Origin: Flavobacterium psychrophilum
GTDB taxonomy: Bacteria > Bacteroidota > Bacteroidia > Flavobacteriales > Flavobacteriaceae
Direction: 5' to 3'
NCBI GenBank assembly: GCA_943325515.2
Contig: CALPPS020000041.1
Span: 1 to 22,477 of the forward strand
DNA: 22,477 nt
The notes beneath the pieces were generated by a model. That model did no database searches. It had not been told where the DNA came from and was given only the letters and a program-made list of their open reading frames with translations. Both the position numbers and the translations under genes were made by a program. Numbering within the stretch: the stretch's first letter is position 1; each line of letters starts with the position of its first letter. Below are positions 1 to 7,498 of the stretch, piece after piece.

Positions 1-1109
1 CCTTTATAAATATTTCCTACCCAAGTTGTACCAGAATTTTGATTTGAAAAAATATCACCTGAATTTTTTTGGAAAATATTGTTTGCCCAAGTATTATTAG
101 TGGCGCCAATTCCACCTAAATCTATATTAGAACAATTGTAAAAAGTATTATGAATAAAATTAATATTGTTAAGAACATTGGTTGTATTTGCAGTATAATA
201 TACATAAGTAACTGCATCGGCATTATTGGAACCAGATGTTGTTCCTGAATTTTCGAAATAGTTGTTATAACAATAAATATTATTGGCTTCTTTGACTCTT
301 ATTCCTCCCGCATTTATAAAAAAATTACTATAAGCCACATTATTATCTCCGTTTCTGAAACAAAGCATTGCATTTTGTTGATTGGTAAACGTACAATTAC
401 GAACTACATTTTCTTGGCATTTTATAGATATACTTTCACTATCGCCTAGTCCTGTATTATTGAAATAACAGTGTTCTACAATAGTTCGTGATATATTTTG
501 ACTTTCTGCACCTAATCCTATTCGTATTGGCTCATTACCATTATCCCCACCTACTCCATAGTAATTTTGAAAAGAACAGTAGCTAATTTTATGATAACCA
601 GGAACTGTAGGAGAAGTTGATATTTGTATCGTACAACCAATTACAGCATCAGCTGGTTTTTTTTCTAAATTACAATATGAAATTTCATTATATTGAGAAC
701 CCGCTTGAATTTCAATATACTTTTTAGCATAATAATTACTGAAATTCAAATGCATTATCTTATTATAACTTCCTGAAATTTTAAGTAAATAATTACTCCC
801 TATATCCCCAGATGTAAACTGAAAACCACTAAAAGTAACATAGTTTCCAGAAATTGTAATGTCATTAGTACCATTTAAAAACACACCGCCAAGATTTAAA
901 GCCTTTACCGTGATTCTATTTTTACTAATTGTCAAAGTAGTATTTAAATAAGTACCATCAGCTAGATTAATAATATCGTTTGCAGCGGAATTAGTGATAG
1001 TGGCTTTCAATTCAGCTATAGAATAAACAGTATATTCTGTTGCTTTCAATGTTTGTATAAATAATAAATTTAGCAAAACTAAAAAAGTAACTAATTTGAA
1101 ATTTTTCAT
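1..1109 (-). CDS. PL6/chondroitinase-B-like parallel beta-helix lyase, 3' end cut off by window
   Basis: The frame is open from an ATG at 1107-1109 to the window edge: 369 complete codons and no stop, so the C-terminus is missing. Residues 1-23 form a signal peptide ending in LKA, so the protein is exported. The rest is a run of short Asn-rich rungs typical of a right-handed beta-helix. The region around residues 190-275 resembles the PL6 core (alginate lyase/chondroitinase B): NEPIRIG at 192-198, then D223 and E225 where PL6 enzymes carry calcium-binding acids, K230 where they carry the catalytic lysine, R252 in place of the catalytic arginine, and GGIRV at 268-272. Two departures are visible: the usual Arg-His-Gly is Arg-Asn-Gly, and Lys to Arg spacing is 22 rather than 21 as I recall for chondroitinase B. 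It is the last visible gene of the enzyme operon, 23 bases after the preceding stop. PL6 family membership is likely; substrate and activity are inferred only. Confidence 0.75.
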   Translation of the reverse strand, partial: MKNFKLVTFLVLLNLLFIQTLKATEYTVYSIAELKATITNSAANDIINLADGTYLNTTLTISKNRITVKALNLGGVFLNGTNDITISGNYVTFSGFQFTSGDIGSNYLLKISGSYNKIMHLNFSNYYAKKYIEIQAGSQYNEISYCNLEKKPADAVIGCTIQISTSPTVPGYHKISYCSFQNYYGVGGDNGNEPIRIGLGAESQNISRTIVEHCYFNNTGLGDSESISIKCQENVVRNCTFTNQQNAMLCFRNGDNNVAYSNFFINAGGIRVKEANNIYCYNNYFENSGTTSGSNNADAVTYVYYTANTTNVLNNINFIHNTFYNCSNIDLGGIGATNNTWANNIFQKNSGDIFSNQNSGTTWVGNIYK

Positions 1110-1132
1110 TTTTATATTATTTAATTAAAAAT

Positions 1133-2962
1133 CTATTTTTTAAGTATAAATTTAATGGTTTTAGAATTCGCTTCTTTAACTATTTCAGCAAAATAAATAC
1201 CCTCATTCAAATCAGAAACATCAATATTGAATGCTAATTTATCATCTGAATAATCTACTATATCCGTTTGTTTTTTTACAATTTGACCATTCACATTAAA
1301 GATAGAAATTTTACTACTTGAATTAAATGGTTGATTTGAATGAATTGTAATTTGAGAACTAGCTGGATTTGGGGTAATAAAAATTTGATTTTCGGTATCT
1401 AGTAAGTCAAATTGATTACTAGATAAGGTAGTTATTCTATCATTTAATTGTGCTATAAATAAGCTTGAAATTGCTTCTATGTGTGTTCCTTGCGATTGGA
1501 TTAGACCTATTGGTTCTGTAGTTGCATCACCATTACCTGTTATATCTGGGCAAATACAACCAATTGCCCAATTTAACTCATCGCCTGGCGGATCTTGAAT
1601 AACCATTCTTGTAGCGTTACAATTCCAAAACATGATTTGTCCTCCAGCCCAGCCATGACCGCTTCCCATGTCCAATCGGTTTTGCACATCCATTCTTCCA
1701 TCACCAGTTAAATTATCAAATAAAATTCCGGTAGACCAACGGTGGTGAGGACCAATATCGCTATTTTGAAGTGTAGAAGTATTATTATAGAAAACATTTG
1801 GGCCACAGGTTCTACTTCCGTTAACATAATCATGCCGCCCATCTCTAGTGGTGCAATTTTGAACCAAACAACGTTGACCATCCACATTAAATGAATAGCG
1901 ACGGCCGCCATCAATTATAGATATTGCATCTAACATTTTACAACTATCAACAGTTATAAAACTGGCATGAGAATTTATATGAACTGCAGAATATCCAAAA
2001 TAATATACTTCTAAATTTTTTGCCCAACTGTTATAAATGTTATCAAATGAAACTGCTTCCCATCCATGGTTTTCATCTGTAGGAGATGCATAAATTGATG
2101 AAATTCGCATATTTTCGATACCACAGTTTTGAATTCTATTATCTGTAAATTTAACTAATTCTCCTGAAGAATATTGGGGGTCAATAACATCCATAATGGG
2201 AGCATCTAATGTAATTATATTACCGCTTATTGCCATTATTTTTCTTTCTGAATCCATGTCATAAGCACTTGGAGTCCAATTTACTGCGTTAGGGTCAATA
2301 GTAGTCAATAAATCCATTCCTAACTTGGAGATCCAAGCCGCATTTGGAATTCGGTGCACAAAAACTTTATCGCCTACAGCAAAACTATGTCCAGAAGCAA
2401 CGGTAATTTTTTTGGCGCCAATGGGAACATAGGAATCCGTAATTGCTTTTCTGGTTGAATTAGATGAATTATAAAAAGTACCTGAAGTTCCAACAAAGTT
2501 AAATAAGTTATCTTGAGAGTTAGGGGTATCGTTTATGATGGATCTAGTAAATTTAAAATTGGTTCCATTACCTTCAAAACCTTCTCCACGAAGAACTATT
2601 CCACTTGTGTTAATTGTAATTGCTGTATTAATTTCATAAGTACCACTTTTAAAAAGAATGGCTCCTCTAAAGCCATCGCTATTTAATGGTAGGGTTGAAA
2701 CGTAATCAATGGCGCTTTGAACATTTGCAGAATTATCACCCGAGACAGCGTAAACAGTTTTCACAACTCCAACTGTTGGAATTGGAACTTCACTATTCAT
2801 ATAACCTACAGCGCTGAAATCGGGAATTACATTTCCTTTTGCATCGGCAGTATAGACTAAACGACCATTGTTTCCGACAGAAACCAAACTTGAAGTTTGC
2901 GCATGACTATTTCCTTGTAATAATACAATTATTAGAAATACAAGGAAATAGTTTTTTTTCAT
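1133..2962 (-). CDS. Secreted parallel beta-helix protein with T9SS sorting domain, candidate polysaccharide lyase
   Basis: A 609-residue exported protein. Residues 1-22 are a signal peptide (ending SHAQ). A conserved PDFSAVGY stretch at 47-54 leads into a pectate-lyase-superfamily N-terminal rung (SANVQSAIDYV, then FKSGTYEI and VLRGEG). An inserted subdomain with VGDKVFVHR and ITLDAPIMDV lies at about 180-262, and beta-helix rungs continue to about 500. Histidines at H377, H406/H407 and H436 are matched in the other beta-helix protein of this locus (15516-17189). Residues about 528-609 form a type A T9SS C-terminal domain (ITPNPASSQITI, IFNVNGQIV, LNEGIYFAEI, ending KFILKK), so the protein is probably delivered to the cell surface or released. 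It sits in the enzyme operon between the sulfatases and the PL6-like gene, with 23-base gaps on both sides. I cannot place it in a named CAZy family. Lyase activity is inferred from fold and context. Confidence 0.8.
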   Translation of the reverse strand: MKKNYFLVFLIIVLLQGNSHAQTSSLVSVGNNGRLVYTADAKGNVIPDFSAVGYMNSEVPIPTVGVVKTVYAVSGDNSANVQSAIDYVSTLPLNSDGFRGAILFKSGTYEINTAITINTSGIVLRGEGFEGNGTNFKFTRSIINDTPNSQDNLFNFVGTSGTFYNSSNSTRKAITDSYVPIGAKKITVASGHSFAVGDKVFVHRIPNAAWISKLGMDLLTTIDPNAVNWTPSAYDMDSERKIMAISGNIITLDAPIMDVIDPQYSSGELVKFTDNRIQNCGIENMRISSIYASPTDENHGWEAVSFDNIYNSWAKNLEVYYFGYSAVHINSHASFITVDSCKMLDAISIIDGGRRYSFNVDGQRCLVQNCTTRDGRHDYVNGSRTCGPNVFYNNTSTLQNSDIGPHHRWSTGILFDNLTGDGRMDVQNRLDMGSGHGWAGGQIMFWNCNATRMVIQDPPGDELNWAIGCICPDITGNGDATTEPIGLIQSQGTHIEAISSLFIAQLNDRITTLSSNQFDLLDTENQIFITPNPASSQITIHSNQPFNSSSKISIFNVNGQIVKKQTDIVDYSDDKLAFNIDVSDLNEGIYFAEIVKEANSKTIKFILKK

Positions 2963-2985
2963 TTTAATATAAAATTACAGGGAAA

Positions 2986-4608
2986 CTATTGTTTCGTTTC
3001 TTGACTCTTAAAAAAAGCAATCATTTTTGATTTTAATGTTGCTGAAATTGATGTGTAATTTTTATCATTTACAACATTTATTTTTTCCAAAGGATCTTTT
3101 ACATAATCATACATTTCAGAAGCATAAACTTTATTCTCACTAAAAGGTTGCTTACTGGTAAAGTCATTCATCCAAATTGTATAACGGAATTTATCAGTTC
3201 TTAAACTGTAGCCCATCATTTTCGGATCATTGTAACCTAATTTAGTCATTTCAGCCTTTTTTAATTTTCTTGGGTATTGACTAATAGCATATTCTTTTCC
3301 TTTAGCTTTATTATTCAACATTAATGGTTTTAAACTTTTTCCGTCCAAGTTTTTAGGAATAGTAACACCCGCTAAGTCACAAATAGTTGGAAATACATCT
3401 ACAAATTCTGTTAGGGAACTTGTTTTACCTGCTCTAATTCCAGGTCCAGCAATTATTAATGGTGCTCTTGTAGCTTCTTCAAAATTGGTGTGCTTGTGCC
3501 ATAAATCATGATCGCCTAAATGCCATCCGTGATCGCCCCAAAGCACAACAATAGTATTATCAAGAGTTCCAAGTGATTCTAGAGTATTCAATAAAATTCC
3601 GACTTGCGCATCCATATAGGATACTGCAGCATAATATCCATGAATAAGTTCTTTTTGTTTTTCTATTTTCAATCCTATTCTTAGGGAATCTGCAGGTAAT
3701 GTTGCAAATTCAGGAATGTCCAAATAATTACGTAATTCCCCCGATTGGTGATAGGCAATTAGTGGTCCGTTTTTAGAATGCTCCTGAAATGATGCTATCG
3801 GCATATCTTCACGTCTGTATAAATCCCAATATTTTTTTGGTGATACAAATGGAAGGTGTGGTTTAGAAAATCCAACTGCCATAAAAAAAGGTTTGTCACT
3901 TTTAGAAAGGGCAATAATTTGATTTTTTGCCAATAATGCATTCACTCCGTCTTGATATGCATCGTCAGGCAAGTCCATACATTCCGTTGAAGGTCCTTTG
4001 ATACTTTTAGGATTTTCATCATTTGCCGCCAAATCTTTATTCTGTTGTTTCCTTTCAGCAATTATATCTGGCGTCATTCTAGCTTTCGTATCAGGCAACT
4101 GATATTGCCCGTTGGCCGGCAATCCCAATTCAGCAGGAAAGTCAGATTCTTTAGATTTTAAATAGGGAATACTCCAAGATAGTGGATCTACGCCACCAAT
4201 AGCACTTGAAGGATGGTAGATTTTTCCAATTCCTGAAGTGGTATAACCTTGTGTAATTAAATATTGTGGAAGTGTCAAAGTATTTGGATTCACATCTCGC
4301 ATTTGCGTCGTTAAATTCCAGATTTTTGTAGCATCAGGACGAGTTCCTGTCATTAAACTAGCACGAGTTGGTCCACAAATAGCTTGTTGACAATAATTCT
4401 TATTAAAAACAGTGGCCATTTTTGCCAATCTATCTATGTTTGGGGTTTTCACTAATGTGTTCCCATAACACCCTAAAACAGGTTTTAAGTCATCAACTGC
4501 AATAAATAAAATATTGGGTTTATTGGTTGATTTCTTTTGGGCATAAACAGAAGTTGTAATTGCAAATAAGAATAATAAAGAAGCTAATTTGAAATATTTA
4601 TTTTTCAT
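2986..4608 (-). CDS. S1 family sulfatase, iduronate-2-sulfatase type (S1_7-like), first paralog
   Basis: A 540-residue type I sulfatase that would remove sulfate esters from sugar units in the periplasm. Residues 1-24 are a signal peptide (SVYAQ). The active-site cysteine to be converted to formylglycine is C78 in CGPTR. Metal ligands D39 and D40 (AVDD) and D359 and H360 (WGDHGWHLGDH) are present, as are the usual K129/H132 (GKIYHP), K249/H251 (KPHLPF) and K372/H373. The N-terminal third closely follows human iduronate-2-sulfatase, including GCYGNTLVKTPNIDRLA and TGTRPDATKI, which points to subfamily S1_7. Characterised members of that group act on 2-sulfated uronates or on sulfated rhamnose, so the target cannot be fixed from sequence. 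It is a full-length tandem paralog of the gene just upstream (14-base gap). The calcium site and the Cys motif are intact, so I expect an active enzyme. Confidence 0.93.
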   Translation of the reverse strand: MKNKYFKLASLLFLFAITTSVYAQKKSTNKPNILFIAVDDLKPVLGCYGNTLVKTPNIDRLAKMATVFNKNYCQQAICGPTRASLMTGTRPDATKIWNLTTQMRDVNPNTLTLPQYLITQGYTTSGIGKIYHPSSAIGGVDPLSWSIPYLKSKESDFPAELGLPANGQYQLPDTKARMTPDIIAERKQQNKDLAANDENPKSIKGPSTECMDLPDDAYQDGVNALLAKNQIIALSKSDKPFFMAVGFSKPHLPFVSPKKYWDLYRREDMPIASFQEHSKNGPLIAYHQSGELRNYLDIPEFATLPADSLRIGLKIEKQKELIHGYYAAVSYMDAQVGILLNTLESLGTLDNTIVVLWGDHGWHLGDHDLWHKHTNFEEATRAPLIIAGPGIRAGKTSSLTEFVDVFPTICDLAGVTIPKNLDGKSLKPLMLNNKAKGKEYAISQYPRKLKKAEMTKLGYNDPKMMGYSLRTDKFRYTIWMNDFTSKQPFSENKVYASEMYDYVKDPLEKINVVNDKNYTSISATLKSKMIAFFKSQETKQ

Positions 4609-4622
4609 AAAAATGCTATTAA

Positions 4623-6236
4623 TTACAATTTAACTTCTTTTGATTTGAAATAAGCAACCATTTTTTTATCTAAATCGGCTGCAATTGCAGCATATTTTGA
4701 ATCGTCAGAAACATTTACTTTTTCTAATGGATCTTTCACATAATCGTACAATTCTTTAGTATAAACTTTATCAGCACTGTAAACTTGGTCGCTTGTAAAA
4801 TTTTTCAACCATACCGTGTAACGATATTGTTCTGTTCGCATTGAGTAACCCGTTAGCTTTCCTTTTCCATCTACAACTTTATTAATATCAGCTTTATCCA
4901 TTTTTCGTGGATATTGACTCATCGCATATTCTTTTACCGAAGCTTTATTGTTTTTCATTACAGGAACCAAACTTTTTCCATCCAAATACGTTGGTACTTT
5001 TCCACCTGATAATTCACAAAGTGTAGGAAATACATCCACAAATTCAGTCATTGATTTTGATTGACCTGGTTTAATTCCTGGTGCAGCAATAATTAAAGGT
5101 GCTTTGGTTGCTTGTTCGTAATTCGTATGTTTTCCCCACATATCATGATCTCCAAGGTGCCAACCATGATCTCCCCAAAGGACAATAATGGTATTATTAA
5201 GTGTTCCTAATTTTTCTAATGTGTTCAATAAAATTCCAACTTGCGCATCGGTGTATGAAACCGCTGCATAGTAAGCATGTACTAATTCTTTTTGTTTTTC
5301 GATGGCTAAACCAAATTTATTAACACCTTTATCAGTATATTTCGCATATTCTTTGACTCCTGAATAACTACTTACTTCTCCAGAATTTTGATATGGAAAA
5401 TCTTTACTATTTGCCGCATGTTCTTGAAATTCAGCTATCGGCATATCTTCGCGTTTGTATAAATCCCAATATTTTTTTGGAGACACAAAAGGCAAATGTG
5501 GTTTGCGAAATCCAACTGCCATAAAAAATGGTTTATTCGCTTTTGTTAATTTGATGATTTGTTTTTCAGCTATGAGTGCACTAACCCCATCATCATAGGC
5601 ATTGTCCGGTAAATCTAAACTTTCAAAAGCTGGACCTCTGGCATCTTCTTCATCGTCGTCTTCTTTTTTACCTTTCTTTTTACCTTTACCATCCACATCG
5701 GTATTTGCAACTTCCGCTTTTGCTTGTAATGCTTTTAATTCAGGCGATTGATAATGTTTTTGAACTGGAGGTCCATTAAAATAATCCGAATCTTTCGCAA
5801 CTAAAAAAGGAATTGTCCAAGATTGTGGATCGTATTTTTTGTCAACACAACTCGGATGAAATATTTTACCAACACCTGAAGTAGCATAACCTTGACTGAT
5901 AAAATACTCTGGAAGTGTTACAATATTTGGATTCATATCCCTCATTTTAGTATGTAAATCACGGATTTTAGTAACATCTGGTCGCATTCCTGTTAAAAGA
6001 CTTGCACGTGTTGGGCCGCAAACTGCTTGTTGGCAATAATTATTCAAAAAAACCGTACCCATTTTTGCCAATCGATCTATATTTGGTGTTTTTACTAGCG
6101 TATTCCCATAACAACCCAAAAGTGGTTTCAAATCATCAACAGCGATAAAAAGCACATTTGGTCTTGTTTTTTCTTGAGCGATTATAGGTGAAAAAGATAG
6201 TATACCTAAAAGTGATGCTGCGATTAATTTTTTCAT
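4623..6236 (-). CDS. S1 family sulfatase, iduronate-2-sulfatase type (S1_7-like), second paralog with charged insert
   Basis: A 537-residue exported sulfatase, closely similar over its whole length to the neighbouring 540-residue one. Residues 1-20 are a signal peptide (SPIIAQ). C73 in CGPTR is the formylglycine site. D34/D35, D356/H357, K124/H127, K245/H247 and K369/H370 complete the expected active site. The main differences from its paralog are at residues about 170-200, where a low-complexity run of lysines and glycines followed by aspartates and glutamates (KGKKKGKKEDDDEED, about 184-198) replaces ordinary sequence, and at about 285-305, upstream of a conserved IEKQKEL helix. Divergence in loops with an untouched core suggests that the two enzymes act on different sulfation positions or chain contexts of one polymer. 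It is 14 bases upstream of the other sulfatase gene and 65 bases downstream of the alginate-lyase-superfamily gene, in the same operon. Confidence 0.93.
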   Translation of the reverse strand: MKKLIAASLLGILSFSPIIAQEKTRPNVLFIAVDDLKPLLGCYGNTLVKTPNIDRLAKMGTVFLNNYCQQAVCGPTRASLLTGMRPDVTKIRDLHTKMRDMNPNIVTLPEYFISQGYATSGVGKIFHPSCVDKKYDPQSWTIPFLVAKDSDYFNGPPVQKHYQSPELKALQAKAEVANTDVDGKGKKKGKKEDDDEEDARGPAFESLDLPDNAYDDGVSALIAEKQIIKLTKANKPFFMAVGFRKPHLPFVSPKKYWDLYKREDMPIAEFQEHAANSKDFPYQNSGEVSSYSGVKEYAKYTDKGVNKFGLAIEKQKELVHAYYAAVSYTDAQVGILLNTLEKLGTLNNTIIVLWGDHGWHLGDHDMWGKHTNYEQATKAPLIIAAPGIKPGQSKSMTEFVDVFPTLCELSGGKVPTYLDGKSLVPVMKNNKASVKEYAMSQYPRKMDKADINKVVDGKGKLTGYSMRTEQYRYTVWLKNFTSDQVYSADKVYTKELYDYVKDPLEKVNVSDDSKYAAIAADLDKKMVAYFKSKEVKL

Positions 6237-6301
6237 TATTATATTTAATTATTATTTGTTATTTATAAGACTTCGTGAATTGATTTAAGTTTAACTAATA
6301 T

Positions 6302-7474
6302 TTATTTTAATACCCATAAAATAGGATTTCGCACTGGCATATTCCTAACAATTTCGGGTGTTGTAAAATTTGCCTTAAGTGATTTCCATAATGCTATATA
6401 CTTTTTATTTTTATAGGCTATTCCACCAAAAAGTAAGCTCGATTGCCGCACTGGCCATTCCTCCCAATACATTACATCGTGTTGATAATTCCAGAGTGAT
6501 TTATTTTCGATATAAGGAATCATGAATTTTAAGCCCAATTCTAAATTTTTTCCGTCGGTTGTGGTGTAAGCAAAAAGATTGTCTTTTTTTGTTGATAGTA
6601 TTTGGCAAATACTTGTCATTGCATCCAAATTAAATAGCGAATAACCATAAGGCTTTGTTCGTTTTAATTCCAATGGGAAACTACCATCTTTATCCATTTG
6701 CTCCGGCAAAAGTGTTGTTTTATAGAAATTTCTACAAAAATCCATCGTTTTAGTGTCTTGAATTAAAGCGGCAAAAGAGGCCACTTGCATCGTCCAACAG
6801 ACACTGTGATTATTCCCATTATCACGTTCTGCAATACCATATTCATGGGTTGTAATCCAATGTAAATAATTTGAAAACCATAATTTTATAGCGTCTAAAT
6901 CTGCTTTTGAAAGTGCCGATGAATTCTCAATAGCTTTGATAGCTTTGGTAACCTCAACCAAATGTACTGTGTCAATAATTCCAATTCCACGACCTGTTGC
7001 CACTCCTTTTATTGCTTGAGCATATAGCAAATTAGCATTCATTTTAGTATTCTGATTTACAAACCAAGCTTTCAAATGAAGTGCTAATTTTTCTGCATAT
7101 TTCTTATCATTTGTTAGTACATAAGCCGAAGCTAAAGCACCCGATAGTTGACTAAACCGTATTAATGCTTCTCGATGTGAAGTGAAATTTGCTGGATTGG
7201 TCAAACCGTCTTTTCTAATATAGGGACCGTTTGGATTTTTTTCGTCAGGCCACCAATAATCACCTTCGGAATAAAAATCGTGTCGGGTTCCCGGACTTCT
7301 ATCACAATTTGTGGCTGTTACTGTTTCAGGACTTTCATTCAAATAATCCTCAGCATTTTTTAGTACGCGACTTCTTTCAATTTCATTTAAATTAAAAGCC
7401 ATCTTACTATTAGAACAACTAATAGTTGTAATTCCAATAAGTAATACAAGAACTATTAGGCTAATTTTTTTCAT
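6302..7474 (-). CDS. Alginate-lyase-superfamily lipoprotein (PL38/PL5-like), candidate glucuronan-type lyase
   Basis: A 390-residue predicted lipoprotein: a hydrophobic signal (residues 4-18) ends at C20 (TTISCSNSK), so it is probably membrane-anchored. The body matches the alpha/alpha-barrel alginate lyase superfamily (Pfam PF05426): RHDFYSEGDYWWPDEKNPNG at about 65-84, SGALASAYVLTNDKKYAEK near 111-129, the NNHSVCW active-site motif with H223, and YGYSLFNLDA near 276-285. As I recall the family, the Asn-His pair and the later tyrosine are the neutraliser and base of the elimination reaction. Bacteroidota proteins of this form are placed by CAZy in or near PL38, whose characterised members cut beta-1,4-glucuronan. 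The glucuronate pathway nearby fits that better than alginate. It lies between GH2 (24-base gap) and the sulfatases (65-base gap). The superfamily is secure; the PL38 assignment and substrate are inference. Confidence 0.82.
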   Translation of the reverse strand: MKKISLIVLVLLIGITTISCSNSKMAFNLNEIERSRVLKNAEDYLNESPETVTATNCDRSPGTRHDFYSEGDYWWPDEKNPNGPYIRKDGLTNPANFTSHREALIRFSQLSGALASAYVLTNDKKYAEKLALHLKAWFVNQNTKMNANLLYAQAIKGVATGRGIGIIDTVHLVEVTKAIKAIENSSALSKADLDAIKLWFSNYLHWITTHEYGIAERDNGNNHSVCWTMQVASFAALIQDTKTMDFCRNFYKTTLLPEQMDKDGSFPLELKRTKPYGYSLFNLDAMTSICQILSTKKDNLFAYTTTDGKNLELGLKFMIPYIENKSLWNYQHDVMYWEEWPVRQSSLLFGGIAYKNKKYIALWKSLKANFTTPEIVRNMPVRNPILWVLK

Positions 7475-7498
7475 TTGAAAGAGGTGGAAATACCTGAT

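Noticed and set aside
1133..2962. Idea that the Asn-rich beta-helix genes at the left edge are an adhesin or phage tail spike
   Set aside because: Signal peptide, T9SS domain and PL/sulfatase neighbours point to a carbohydrate-active enzyme instead.
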